The translations under genes and the position numbers were made by a program. A stretch of 64,000 bases of DNA from Chitinophaga rupis (GTDB taxonomy: Bacteria; Bacteroidota; Bacteroidia; Chitinophagales; Chitinophagaceae), in NCBI RefSeq assembly GCF_900109685.1, contig NZ_FOBB01000001.1, positions 1,240,001 to 1,304,000 of the forward strand, given 5' to 3'. A model generated the notes under the pieces. The model was not told the origin of the DNA, did not search any database, and was given only the letters and a program-made list of their open reading frames with translations. Positions within the stretch are counted from its first letter, which is position 1, and each line of letters begins with the position of its first letter. Below are positions 25,611 through 34,327 of the stretch, piece by piece.

Positions 25611-28178
25611 TTACCAATTTCGCTGTACTGCAGACGGGTGTGGCACTACAAAGGTTTTACGCACCCTTTCCGACCGCAGTAAATAAGGGATCCAGATGGC
25701 GGCTCCTATAATGCCCCTGCTTATATTGGTGATCTGGTCCCTGCTCCATGCATAGTTGTTATTTAAAGCGCTTACCGCTATATAATCCAGCACCTGCACG
25801 CTTAACACCGCCGCAAAAAAAACAATACAGGCTGCAGGAAAAGTATCCCGCTTTCTGAAAAACAGCAGCACTAACAATACGGCATATACGCACAGGAATA
25901 CATTGCAGGCCAGCTCCGCTATAAATACCAGCAGCCTTACCTGCGCATCCTGGGCATGCACCACAGCCTCCCAGGTGGCATTACTGAAAAAGCCGCTCCG
26001 TACTAAATCCACCAGTATGCCAAGCGGGGAAAATGTAATGCTAAAACCCAGCAGTAACAGCCAGCCGCCAATAGCCCAGGACTCCGGGTTATACTGCAGC
26101 GGGAATACTGAACGATGATAAAAACGTACGGCCATGTAGCTGAAAATACCTGCAAACAGCAGGCATAAAACCAGCATTACCCAGCTAATACCTTTATGCC
26201 CGGCAGGTGAGGTGCTGCTGCCGGCAGTGGGGTCCCAGTAAAGGTAAAAGCCGCCTATTTCAGCCAGCTGGTTACGGTCGTCCACATAATTGGTAAGGTA
26301 ATCAACCGGCACATGGTCCTGGTAGGAGTTGTACTGGTAATGCAGCGTAACGGTGCGGCCATTTACAGCAGCCGTGAAATCAATACGGTAGTATTTATTC
26401 TTTACGTGCATGCTGGTATTATCCATGGCCCAGTCATTCGGCATCTGCAGCGTGATCGTATAGTCCAGCGCGTAAGGATATTTCAGCGCCAGCGGCTGCG
26501 TATGATTATCGTCCGGTACCCGGGGCAGCATATCTGTTAATATGCGGGCCTGCACATGGAACTGCTGGCGGTTAGCCGCTGTAGTATCCGCTTTCCAGGG
26601 ATTGTGAATGGTATAGTATTCGCCTACTTCAAAACGGTCTTCGGGTTCTGCATCTTCGATCTGCAGGCCGCTGTCTGCCCGCACATCACCATACAATCCT
26701 TTATAATAATCCAGGAAGGCGCGCTCCTGGTCTTTCATGCTGTTCTCTGCAAAGTTCGCCCGCTGGTCATCTGCAAACTGCAGGCTGTAGTTGGAAAGCA
26801 CCTGCAGGTGGGCGGGCTTTTTATTGCTTTCCGGCAACACAAAGGTTTCTGAAATGCGTACGGTGCCATTATAGCGCTGGTCTATGCTGCTTAATGCATT
26901 GGTGCCCTTTTTTATGATCAGTGCCAGTTGATAGTCCGGCACCGTAAGGTTATCAATGGTGCCGCGCTGGTAATTAATGGTAGGATCTATCCAGTAATGA
27001 TTGCCGCTAAGGTTGGCAGATACAATTACGTGATTGAACAGTACCGGCGAGGGCAGCGCCTCCGACAGCGAGGCTTTTGCAAACGTATTTACATAAGCCA
27101 TGCTGGCATCAATTCCATTGGCCTGTAAGATGGTGCAAAGCAGCAGGGATTTATCTTTACAATCGCCAAAGCGCTGGTTCAATATTTTCCCGGGCTGGCT
27201 GGGGCGGTGGGAGTATTCGCCCATTTCAATGCCCATATAACGGATATCGTCCTGCACAAAGCGGATAGCCTTTTGCATGTACAGCGCCTTGTTGTTGCCG
27301 GTTTCTTTTTGCCAGGCTGCTATTTTCTGCTGTAAAGCAGGGCTTAGGTCATGCGTGGCATTTACCAGCAGGGCCCAGTTCACAATGGGTTCCCAGCTGG
27401 TGTATTCACTGGCCTCCACATACGCATAGTTATCGTACCAGGAGGGTGTTCTGTAATCCACCCTTTCCGGTTCTGCAATATGTTTGGGCTGCCATTCATA
27501 CAGGTTCATGCCCTGCCATGTTTTCTTAACCGGCATAGGTGCATCGTTAAATGACCTGAATTGTATGTTACGGGCGGTGGAGGCAATAAGGCATTTGTAA
27601 TAATTTAAAATAGGCTCGGAGGCTGCAAAGTAAAAGGTGCGGAAGTACTTATCCTCAAAAATGGGATTGCGGCCGGTAATGGTGTAGGCGTATTCTATCT
27701 GGTCGCCTTTGCGCACATCTTCAATAATACAATAGGCAGTATACACGCCGCTGTATATAAAACGCGAAAGCTCTTTTTCCTGCTGCAGAATGCGGAACTG
27801 GCCTGCACTTAGCTTGTTCAGTACTTTACCGTCGCGGCGTATGATGAGCTGGTGAAACTGCAGCTGCTCATAAGCGGGATCATAATCTACAGATACCTCT
27901 GCGCCATTTTGTACCCCGGCTTCTGAAACTATCTGACGGATGATGTGCTGGTAAACGCTTTTCTTTTCTGCATGGTGCTGCTCTTCCAGCAGCAGCAGGC
28001 AGTACCCGCTGCTTATATCGTGCAGGTTGGGCTTTTTATTAAGGTCCGGCGTATAGGGGGCCAGCCATTTAGGAGCGGGTGTAATGGTAAAATTGTTACG
28101 CTGTGCATGCAGCAGTAAGGGCAGGCACAGTAACATCAACAGCCACTTGAGTATATAAGGATAGTAGGAACGGTACAT
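25611..28178 (-). CDS. DUF3857 / transglutaminase-like membrane protein with C-terminal DUF2569-like region
   Basis: 855 residues. Signal or anchor helix (~9-25), an N-terminal DUF3857 beta domain (~50-270), a transglutaminase-like core with a complete Cys-His-Asp triad (C340 in FGDCKDKS, H383 in FNHVIV, D398 in WIDPT), another beta domain, and from ~670 five hydrophobic helices resembling DUF2569. The enzymatic part should face the periplasm. This architecture is common in Bacteroidota; the substrate is unknown. Third gene of the minus-strand operon, 28 bp after the DUF2891 gene. Confidence 0.88.
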   Translation of the reverse strand: MYRSYYPYILKWLLMLLCLPLLLHAQRNNFTITPAPKWLAPYTPDLNKKPNLHDISSGYCLLLLEEQHHAEKKSVYQHIIRQIVSEAGVQNGAEVSVDYDPAYEQLQFHQLIIRRDGKVLNKLSAGQFRILQQEKELSRFIYSGVYTAYCIIEDVRKGDQIEYAYTITGRNPIFEDKYFRTFYFAASEPILNYYKCLIASTARNIQFRSFNDAPMPVKKTWQGMNLYEWQPKHIAEPERVDYRTPSWYDNYAYVEASEYTSWEPIVNWALLVNATHDLSPALQQKIAAWQKETGNNKALYMQKAIRFVQDDIRYMGIEMGEYSHRPSQPGKILNQRFGDCKDKSLLLCTILQANGIDASMAYVNTFAKASLSEALPSPVLFNHVIVSANLSGNHYWIDPTINYQRGTIDNLTVPDYQLALIIKKGTNALSSIDQRYNGTVRISETFVLPESNKKPAHLQVLSNYSLQFADDQRANFAENSMKDQERAFLDYYKGLYGDVRADSGLQIEDAEPEDRFEVGEYYTIHNPWKADTTAANRQQFHVQARILTDMLPRVPDDNHTQPLALKYPYALDYTITLQMPNDWAMDNTSMHVKNKYYRIDFTAAVNGRTVTLHYQYNSYQDHVPVDYLTNYVDDRNQLAEIGGFYLYWDPTAGSSTSPAGHKGISWVMLVLCLLFAGIFSYMAVRFYHRSVFPLQYNPESWAIGGWLLLLGFSITFSPLGILVDLVRSGFFSNATWEAVVHAQDAQVRLLVFIAELACNVFLCVYAVLLVLLFFRKRDTFPAACIVFFAAVLSVQVLDYIAVSALNNNYAWSRDQITNISRGIIGAAIWIPYLLRSERVRKTFVVPHPSAVQRNW

Positions 28179-28206
28179 GAATGAATTTTAAATAAACAAG
28201 CAAATC

Positions 28207-29313
28207 TCAGCGGTCATTATTCTCTATCGTTAAACTATATACAGCAAAAGATCCCAGCCAGTGCTCGCCTGCATAGTCGCCGCTGGCCACGTGGGGCAGC
28301 GCGGCTTCCAGGTGGTGGTGCGCCAGCTGTTTAATAGCCTCCTGGTTCTGATCCACGTGGCGGGCAATACCATACAGGCACCAGGCGCGGCTCAGGTTCA
28401 GGCCATCCAGGTGCACCAGCTTACCATCCGTACGGTCTTTTACCTGTGCGGTGCTAAGTATAGTAATGGGTGTGGTGAACAGGCCGGGTAAAAATTCCTT
28501 TACCCAGGTTGTATACTGGCTTGCCGGCATAATACGCCACATCAGGTCTGCCTCTTCCAGGCAGGGCGAAAGGAAATCGTACCCGCCGGGCTCCCAGCTA
28601 ATGGGGCAGTCTTTGTCCTGCGCATAAAAACGCAGGGCTGCTTTGCGGATGGCCGTTTGCAGGGCCGTATCCTGTGCGGTTACCGCGTAATCCCAGGCCA
28701 GGCGCAGGCCAAAGGCCAGGTTGGTATGCTCGCCCACCCGAATGGGATATACCAGCTTATCCAGGAAAGCAATGTAGGCGCTGGAAAACTGCTGTGCCAG
28801 CGGTTGTACATTATGGCTCAGGGTTTGGCCCAAAGGATCTTTCCAGGTAAGCAGCTCCCGCTGTAATTGCAGCAGCCAACTCCAGCCATAGATACGTTCA
28901 AAGCCTTTATTTTCTTTATTAAAATAAATACGTTGTTCAACATGAATATTGCTGGCCGTAAGGTTCTCTGCCAGCTTAGTGCGGATGGTGGCGGCTTCCG
29001 GAAGGTCCGGAAATGATTTTAACAACCGTACCAGCATCCAGTGCCCGTGTACGCTGCTATGCCAGTCGTAACAGCCGTAAAAGGCAGGGTGGTATACTTT
29101 AGGATCTGTAACCAGTGAGCTATCGGAAAAGGTAACGCCTGTTTTATAGGGAAACTCTTTTTGCATACAGCGCAACGGTAACCCGGCCAGGTGGGAGGCG
29201 CCGGCGGGTGTAAGCTGTAAATGGCCGGCAGCGTTTTGGTTGTACAATGTTTCTTGTGCGTAACCGGTTAACATGCTGATATTACACAGCGTTGCCAATA
29301 AGATTTTTTTCAC
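28207..29313 (-). CDS. DUF2891 domain secreted protein
   Basis: 368 residues with a signal peptide (to ~GYAQE). The family pattern is clear: HPAFYGCYDWHSSVHGHWMLVRLLK near residue 75, ENKGFERIYGWSWLLQLQREL, RVGEHTNLAFGLRLAWDYA and SWEPGGYDFLSPCLEEADLMWR. The conserved Trp, His and Glu and repeated helices suggest an alpha/alpha-barrel enzyme, perhaps acting on sugars, but no activity is established for the family. Middle gene of the operon, 8 bp after the flavoprotein gene. Confidence 0.88.
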   Translation of the reverse strand: MKKILLATLCNISMLTGYAQETLYNQNAAGHLQLTPAGASHLAGLPLRCMQKEFPYKTGVTFSDSSLVTDPKVYHPAFYGCYDWHSSVHGHWMLVRLLKSFPDLPEAATIRTKLAENLTASNIHVEQRIYFNKENKGFERIYGWSWLLQLQRELLTWKDPLGQTLSHNVQPLAQQFSSAYIAFLDKLVYPIRVGEHTNLAFGLRLAWDYAVTAQDTALQTAIRKAALRFYAQDKDCPISWEPGGYDFLSPCLEEADLMWRIMPASQYTTWVKEFLPGLFTTPITILSTAQVKDRTDGKLVHLDGLNLSRAWCLYGIARHVDQNQEAIKQLAHHHLEAALPHVASGDYAGEHWLGSFAVYSLTIENNDR

Positions 29314-29321
29314 AGGTCAGA

Positions 29322-30560
29322 TTATTTGTTTAATAACAATCGTACATAAAAAGAGGGTTTGGCCAGCTTTTTACGGAGATCCACTTCATAGAACATACAG
29401 GATATTAACTCTTTCAGCTGCTTGTTGCGCGTCCCCATTTTCATTAATAAGTTAAAGAGCCTTGGATATTTTACCAGCTTTTGCAGGCGGTGGCTTAGCT
29501 GCAGCTCCGGCCCCAGTACCTGGTATACCCGCTCATCATAAGCGGCCAGCCGGCTTTCCGAAAAATCACCTGCTGCCAGCGCGGCGGCAGCCTGCTGTGC
29601 GGCTATACGGCCGGCATACAGGGCGTTGCCAATACCTTCCCCGGTGAACGGATCTACCAGATAAGCAGCATCGCCTACCAACATATAACGGTTTCCGGAC
29701 AATTTTCTTTTCTTACTGCCCAGCGGAAGTCCGTAACCTTCTATAGGACTGTCTATTTCAGCCTCCCGGAAGCGCTCTTTGAACACAGGATCCTGCTCCA
29801 GGGTATCTGTCAATAATTTTTTGAGGTTTATTTTTTTACTGCGCACTGCTTCGCTGATCATATCCATGCCCACATTGGCATCGCCGTTAGGCAGGGGAAA
29901 GATCCATAAATAACCCGGCAGCAGGGGTTTTAAAAAGTGCAGCTCAATAAAGCTATCGGCATGCATGCCTTTTACATTCTTATAATAGGCCCGTACACCG
30001 GCAGCATAATAGGCCGGCTCCATACGGATGTTGGCTACGTCTTTTGTGAACGAGGAATGGGCGCCGTTGGCAATAATGAGCAGGGGGGCCTTTACGGAAA
30101 AGTTGCCGGTAGTATCGGTTACCAGGTAACCATCATCCTGCAGCACATATTTATCAATGGTTACGCCTTCAAAAAGTTGGATCTCCGGCCGGCGTTTGAC
30201 CTCATCCACCATAAAATTATCAAAGTGAATGCGCTTGCACACAAAACCCGCCGGTTCATCTGTTTGCAGGTTGTAATTGGGTTTATAGGCTACCTCCATG
30301 CTGGTGCGTCCAGGGGCTACAAATGTAACGCCCCAGCTATCCTGTTTGGGGGTAAATTCCCGCAGGCGCTGTGCAACGGCAGGGTCAATCTGTTCCAGCG
30401 CCGTTAGTACCTTACCGCTTAAACCATCGCCGCATACCTTGTCGCGGGGAAATACAGCCTTATCTACCACCACACACTCAATACCCAATTGCGCCAGCTG
30501 CAGGGCGGCCGTAGTGCCACCCGGCCCCGCACCGATGATACAAACTTTGGTTTCGATCAT
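29322..30560 (-). CDS. Geranylgeranyl-reductase-family FAD-dependent oxidoreductase
   Basis: 412 residues from the ATG at 30560; the open frame continues to 30605, but MIETKVCIIGAGPGGTTAA is the normal start of the family and a -7-like TATCTTTC lies just upstream. Motifs: Rossmann GAGPGG (~10-15), KVCGDGLSGKVL, and the second FAD motif YMLVGDAAYLVDPFTGEGIGNALYAG. Members saturate isoprenoid chains or act as related flavin halogenase-like reductases on lipids or menaquinone. Lead gene of the operon with DUF2891 and DUF3857, divergent from ybaB by ~95 bp. Confidence 0.9.
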   Translation of the reverse strand: MIETKVCIIGAGPGGTTAALQLAQLGIECVVVDKAVFPRDKVCGDGLSGKVLTALEQIDPAVAQRLREFTPKQDSWGVTFVAPGRTSMEVAYKPNYNLQTDEPAGFVCKRIHFDNFMVDEVKRRPEIQLFEGVTIDKYVLQDDGYLVTDTTGNFSVKAPLLIIANGAHSSFTKDVANIRMEPAYYAAGVRAYYKNVKGMHADSFIELHFLKPLLPGYLWIFPLPNGDANVGMDMISEAVRSKKINLKKLLTDTLEQDPVFKERFREAEIDSPIEGYGLPLGSKKRKLSGNRYMLVGDAAYLVDPFTGEGIGNALYAGRIAAQQAAAALAAGDFSESRLAAYDERVYQVLGPELQLSHRLQKLVKYPRLFNLLMKMGTRNKQLKELISCMFYEVDLRKKLAKPSFYVRLLLNK

Positions 30561-30628
30561 TTTTCCTCTTATAAATTTGGCCTGAAAGATAAGGAATTGG
30601 GGCATAAACCTTGTAACACCCCATATCC

Positions 30629-30636
30629 TATCTTTG
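30629..30636 (+). promoter_or_regulatory. -7 box for the YbaB gene
   Basis: TATCTTTG is a consensus TAnnTTTG ending 19 nt before the ATG at 30656. A TTG at 30611 gives a 15-nt spacer, shorter than usual. Confidence 0.5.
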
Positions 30637-30655
30637 TAACCTTAAATAGTAGTTT

Positions 30656-30961
30656 ATGTTTGGAGATCTCTTTGGCAAGCTGCAGGAAGCCCAGCAAAAA
30701 ATGGAAGAAGGCAAGGAAAGACTGGCCCATGTAACGGTAGATGGGGAAGCCGGCGACGGCGCTGTAAAAGTAGCGGTAACCGGTAACCGCGAAGTAAAGA
30801 ACATTACTATTGCCGACCATTTGCTGGCCCCCGGTAATAAGGAAGAGCTGGAAGACCTGCTGATAACCGCCCTGAACCGGGCCCTGAAAAATGCGGAAAA
30901 CCTTTGGGAAAGCGAGATGAAAGGTTTGGCCGGTGGTATGCTGGGCGGGCTGGGGATGTAA
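30656..30961 (+). CDS. ybaB: YbaB/EbfC family nucleoid-associated protein
   Basis: 101 residues, the standard size. MFGDLFGKLQEAQQKMEEGKERLAHVTVDGEAGDGAVKVAVTGN is the conserved N-terminal helix and beta strands; the C-terminal Gly/Met-rich tail (GGMLGGLGM) is also typical. It forms tweezer-like dimers that bind DNA. In many bacteria it sits between dnaX and recR; here it is isolated, divergent from the flavoprotein operon. Its stop codon starts a two-copy direct repeat (30958-30998). Confidence 0.93.
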   Translation: MFGDLFGKLQEAQQKMEEGKERLAHVTVDGEAGDGAVKVAVTGNREVKNITIADHLLAPGNKEELEDLLITALNRALKNAENLWESEMKGLAGGMLGGLGM

Positions 30962-30998
30962 GGAAATGATGAGGGAGGTAAGAAGCAGGATGATGGAG
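30958..30998. repeat. Two-copy direct repeat starting at the ybaB stop codon
   Basis: Imperfect ~21-bp units starting GTAAG and ending ATGATG(A)GGAG, at 30958-30977 and 30978-30998. The first unit includes the TAA stop. Weak but fits the stutter pattern at other gene ends. Confidence 0.45.
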
Positions 30999-31332
30999 TT
31001 TGATGACGGAAGTTGTGGCGGAAAATGGATAGGTTAAATGATGTAGGGTTTTATGTAGGGGGAGGGATGTCACTAGGGTCGCATAGCAATAAAAGGGCTG
31101 TTTTAGGAGGGGAGGATACCAATTGAACCGCAATAGCGCAGCTATTAAATACCTGCCTGGCGATTGGTGATCCGCGTAAATTCCCGATCCCGTAAATCAA
31201 ATTCCCGTTTTCGAAAGCCGTTCACCTGTAAAATGCATTGTTTTGCAGCAGCAGTTACCATTGGTAGCTGAAGGGTACGGCCTTTCATCCATATTTTTAT
31301 TTGTAGCTACCAACTTCTATAAAGGAATTACC
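30962..31332. other. Intergenic region ybaB - DUF72 gene
   Basis: 371 bp between convergent genes without a credible gene. Apart from the short direct repeat at the start, it holds repeated AAATTCCCG words (31175-31210) and a 9-bp inverted repeat TTGGTAGCT (31261-31269) / AGCTACCAA (31315-31323). Confidence 0.5.
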
Positions 31333-32100
31333 TCACAATTTATCCCGCTCCTCGGCCAGCATGGTTTTAAGTGTACGTGCATTCTCTATGGCGTGCATAT
31401 GCACATCATTATTAAAAAAGATCCATACCTGGTGTTTTTCCTGTAACCATTTGGCGCATTTACGTGCATAGGCCCGCAGCGTAAGGGCTGCATAACCGGA
31501 GGCATATAATTCCGCCGGGCCATGAAAGCGCAGGTAAATATGCCGGGCAGTGACCGCCTCCTTATAAGGGAACCGTTTACCTGAATTAGCTATTACCAGG
31601 CCCACTCCATACCGCTCCATTAGATCCAGGCTTTGCTTGCTGAACCAGCTTTTATCCCGCACTTCAATGGAAAAGTCATATTGCTTATAGGTGGTGGATA
31701 GCAGCTGGTAAAACTCCTCCGCTACACCCGCATTAAAGCCTGCCTGGGCCGGCAGCTGTATTAAAACAGGCCCCAGCCGTTCCGCAACCGGATCAAAAAC
31801 CTTAAAAAATACTTCCATCCCTTCTGCCGGGTCGTGCAGCTTTTTAAAGTGGGTAATGTAGCGGCTTAGCTTGGGACAGAATAAAAAGCCGGGTGGCACT
31901 TTTGCTGCCCAGTTCAGCACGGTTTGTTCTTTGGGCAGATGGTAAAAGCTGGTATTAATTTCTGTACAATCAAACTCCTGGCTGTAAAAGTGCAGGTAAT
32001 CCACGGGTTTCAGCTTCTCCGGGTAATACACCCCCTTCCAGTGTTTATAGCTCCATCCGGAAGTTCCTATGTGGCAGGCTGGGGTGCGCGACTTTTTCAT
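31333..32100 (-). CDS. DUF72 family protein (TIM-barrel, YecE-like)
   Basis: 255 residues, typical length. Family landmarks are IGTSGWSYKHWKGVYYPEKL at the N-terminus, EINTSFYHLPKEQTVLNWAAKVPPGFLFCPKLSRYITHFKKL, QLPAQAGFN, EVRDKSW and YLRFHGPAELYASGYAALTLRAYA. DUF72 proteins adopt a TIM-barrel; a role in DNA or cofactor metabolism has been suggested but is not settled. Monocistronic. Confidence 0.93.
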   Translation of the reverse strand: MKKSRTPACHIGTSGWSYKHWKGVYYPEKLKPVDYLHFYSQEFDCTEINTSFYHLPKEQTVLNWAAKVPPGFLFCPKLSRYITHFKKLHDPAEGMEVFFKVFDPVAERLGPVLIQLPAQAGFNAGVAEEFYQLLSTTYKQYDFSIEVRDKSWFSKQSLDLMERYGVGLVIANSGKRFPYKEAVTARHIYLRFHGPAELYASGYAALTLRAYARKCAKWLQEKHQVWIFFNNDVHMHAIENARTLKTMLAEERDKL

Positions 32101-32312
32101 AACAATCTTTCTAAAAACCTATACAACATGAATGCCTGTTTTCAGAAATGGAAAGCCGTTTGCAGAAACGGAAGGGTCAGGAGCAGGCAGGGCTTATACG
32201 CTGTTTACTGCAGAGCGGCTGTAATGATGTGCTGTAGAAGGTTTGGGGCTATATTGGTGCAGCTGCGTTACAAATTGGAACAAGGTTGGCATACCAGGAG
32301 AAAACAATTTAT

Positions 32313-32429
32313 ATGCATCCGCAAAAGAAAATTCCCGCACCAGCCTCCAAAACCATGTATTACCTATTGGTGGGTGCGGTAGCCGTAAGCTTACTGGCAC
32401 AGTTACTGGTGCAATTCCTGAAGCATTAA
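32313..32429 (+). CDS. Candidate 38-aa single-pass membrane peptide
   Basis: ATG at 32313, TAA at 32427. N-terminal Lys/Pro-rich segment MHPQKKIPAPASK, then one hydrophobic helix (YYLLVGAVAVSLLAQLLVQFL) and a basic end KH, the profile of a real small membrane protein. It ends 10 bp before the DUF7674 ATG on the same strand, so it is probably the first gene of a micro-operon. No family recognised. A random open frame of this length is possible, but the composition argues against it. Confidence 0.5.
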   Translation: MHPQKKIPAPASKTMYYLLVGAVAVSLLAQLLVQFLKH

Positions 32430-32439
32430 AAAGTATGTT

Positions 32440-32814
32440 ATGATCAATCAATATGAAGTACCTGCACTGATAGAAGATACCGTACCGGTATTACGCAAAG
32501 CGCTGCACCAGTTCCCGGCTGTTTTTCATATATACGAAACAGTTACCTGCCTTAGCAATTACACCCTGCAGCAATTACGGGAACGGCATTACAGCCGGGC
32601 TATGCCTTGTTTGCAGCTGGCCGGTCGCTTATATGAGCGGGGAAATGCAGTGGTGAAAAGCGCTATTGAAGCGCATTTTTTGCCGGCATTATCTGCCATA
32701 CCTGTTGCAGATGCGGTGAACCGCATAAAATTATATTCACTGATACCCGCTTCCCTGTATAACCAGTTTATACAACAGCAGCTTAGTGGGCATACACAAA
32801 TCAATCCTCAATAA
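32440..32814 (+). CDS. DUF7674 family protein
   Basis: 124 residues. The pattern MINQYEVPALIEDTVPVLRK, ETVTCLSNYTLQQLRERHY, CLQLAGRLYERGNAVVKSAIEAHFL and SLIPASLYNQFIQQQL agrees with small all-helical Bacteroidota proteins grouped as DUF7674, from memory of that family. No signal peptide and no known function. It sits between the 38-aa membrane peptide and a 46-aa GNAT-like frame whose ATG immediately follows its TAA stop, implying tight coupling. Confidence 0.75.
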   Translation: MINQYEVPALIEDTVPVLRKALHQFPAVFHIYETVTCLSNYTLQQLRERHYSRAMPCLQLAGRLYERGNAVVKSAIEAHFLPALSAIPVADAVNRIKLYSLIPASLYNQFIQQQLSGHTQINPQ

Positions 32815-32955
32815 ATGGAAAGTCCGGATATAGTGGTCCGCCTGGCCGGTATGGCCGATGCGGATTTTGCGCTGCCGATAGCAGCAGAATTGGAAGCCAG
32901 CGCCAACGTGCGCGGTACGGGTATTGCACTGCCTGTGTACCGCTATGTTATTTGA
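32815..32955 (+). CDS. 46-aa frame resembling the N-terminus of an arginine-cluster GNAT acetyltransferase (probable remnant)
   Basis: ATG directly abuts the DUF7674 stop (TAAATG). The peptide begins MESPDIVVRLAGMADADF and contains AAELEASANVRGTGIA, which closely follows the opening helix of the GNAT acetyltransferases in Bacteroidota arginine-biosynthesis clusters (pattern IRLA..AD...A..I..EM..SAK.RGTGIA). It stops right after that segment, so the acetyl-CoA-binding core is missing. The downstream frame does not continue the family. Either a truncated relic or a short protein that kept only this segment. Confidence 0.45.
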   Translation: MESPDIVVRLAGMADADFALPIAAELEASANVRGTGIALPVYRYVI

Positions 32956-33014
32956 TCCCTGCCTGCAATAATTATAAATTTCCGGACTGCTGTTATTAAT
33001 CCGCAAGGGTTCAC

Positions 33015-33022
33015 TAAATTTG
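33015..33022 (+). promoter_or_regulatory. -7 box of the tRNA-Thr gene
   Basis: TAAATTTG, a consensus TAnnTTTG, ends 9 nt before the mature tRNA 5' end, so the transcript would start a few bases upstream of the tRNA. Confidence 0.6.
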
Positions 33023-33031
33023 TAGCCAGCT

Positions 33032-33104
33032 GCCAACCTAGCTCAGCTGGTAGAGCAACAGTTTCGTAAATTGTAGGTCGTGGGTTCGAATCCCATGGTT
33101 GGCT
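33032..33104 (+). tRNA. tRNA-Thr (anticodon CGT)
   Basis: A full cloverleaf can be drawn: acceptor stem GCCAACC/GGTTGGC, D stem GCTC/GAGC with loop AGCTGGTA, anticodon stem ACAGT/ATTGT with one G-U, anticodon loop TTCGTAA (anticodon CGT at 33065-33067), T stem GTGGG/CCCAT and T loop TTCGAAT. The 3' CCA is not encoded. It reads ACG codons. Own promoter upstream and own terminator 6 bp downstream. Confidence 0.95.
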
Positions 33105-33109
33105 CAGTG

Positions 33110-33145
33110 AAAGCGGATGGTATTCAAACTGCCATCCGCTTTTTT
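33110..33145 (+). terminator. Intrinsic terminator of tRNA-Thr
   Basis: Perfect 11-bp stem AAAGCGGATGG (33110-33120) with CCATCCGCTTT (33132-33142), followed by a T-run. Confidence 0.88.
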
Positions 33146-33202
33146 ATATCCCCACACATTAAACAAATTCTATTTATATTTATACCCTAATCATTTCCGG
33201 TT

Positions 33203-34327
33203 ATGCGTTATTTATCCCTATTGTTGTTATGTGCAGGTTTTACTGCATGCCACCAAACTACAACCCATACTGCTGCAAACAACAGCGCAATTCATTTACA
33301 GCTCTCATCCCTCTATAGCCGGGATACGGTGAAGCTGGTATTAAAAGAAAGCGCCGTTAAACATAAGGAGGCCGACAAGATCTTTCTGCAAGCCATTGAT
33401 ACTTACCGCAATAAAAAGAACCCGGCTGCCAGCATTACGCTGTTTAAAAACTCCATTCTGCTGCAGCCGCAGGCCAAAGCCTATTATGAATTAGGCAACG
33501 CGCTGCTGGATAGCAATGAGCCGCTGGAAGCCACCAATGCATATACCATCGCGGAGCTGCTGGACTATACTCCCTTGCACAGGGTTTTATATAACCAGGC
33601 CTGCGCTTACTCCCGGTTAAAACAGAACGAAAAAGCCAAATACTACCTGGTATCAGCTATTGAATTTGGATACAGTAACCTGAAAAATATACTCAACGAC
33701 CCGGACCTGCAAAATTTAAGAGAGGACTATAAATGGGATTTCCGGCACACGGTTATCAACGCATTTGGCGGTGCTACAGACCCCGAAAAGCTGCAGTGGA
33801 ACCTCTTTTGCAGGGAATTTGAGGTACTGGACCTGCCCATAGTGCTGGACAAGGAATATGCACACACGCTGAGAGATCACTACATTTCGTATGATTTTGA
33901 ACGTTATATACCTGAAATGCGCGACGAAAAATTTTCACGCGAAGTAGGGAATGAATTCTATCACGTTGGATTGGTAAAAAGTACGGATAGCGTGCGTACC
34001 CTCATTTATGCATCACGGGAAGAGCTGGGCGATTCAGAGGCCGATCCCCTGTATTATATATGCAGCTATACCACCACTGGTAAGCTGATACAAAAAATGC
34101 TAATAGGCGGGCGCCAGAAGCTGGATGAACCTTACCGGATACCCACCATACAACCCAATGGCGATGTGCAGGTAACCCAGTTTAAGATGCGGTATGAAAA
34201 AGATCCGTACCAGGCAGGATTTGAGGATAACAAGATCATAGAAATGAAAGAGCTGGATAAGGAATACTATGTGCTGGAAGCGGATGGCCATTTTGCCAAG
34301 CAGCCGGCCTTACTGGGTATGCGTTAA
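33203..34327 (+). CDS. Lipoprotein with TPR-like region, function unknown
   Basis: 374 residues; lipoprotein signal MRYLSLLLLCAGFTAC. Residues ~45-160 form TPR-like helical repeats (AYYELGNALLDSNEPLEATNAYTIAELL, VLYNQACAYSRLKQNEKAKYYLVSAIEFGYSNL). The C-terminal ~190 residues are mainly beta-rich and not assigned to a family. Probably a surface or periplasmic lipoprotein. Its last 18 bp overlap the 3' end of the convergent DUF2306 gene. Confidence 0.82.
   Translation: MRYLSLLLLCAGFTACHQTTTHTAANNSAIHLQLSSLYSRDTVKLVLKESAVKHKEADKIFLQAIDTYRNKKNPAASITLFKNSILLQPQAKAYYELGNALLDSNEPLEATNAYTIAELLDYTPLHRVLYNQACAYSRLKQNEKAKYYLVSAIEFGYSNLKNILNDPDLQNLREDYKWDFRHTVINAFGGATDPEKLQWNLFCREFEVLDLPIVLDKEYAHTLRDHYISYDFERYIPEMRDEKFSREVGNEFYHVGLVKSTDSVRTLIYASREELGDSEADPLYYICSYTTTGKLIQKMLIGGRQKLDEPYRIPTIQPNGDVQVTQFKMRYEKDPYQAGFEDNKIIEMKELDKEYYVLEADGHFAKQPALLGMR

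Noticed and set aside
31924..32382. 152-codon plus-strand frame before the DUF7674 gene
   Set aside because: First part is antisense to DUF72, the rest is Arg/Trp/Cys-rich and overlaps the better 38-aa membrane frame in another phase.
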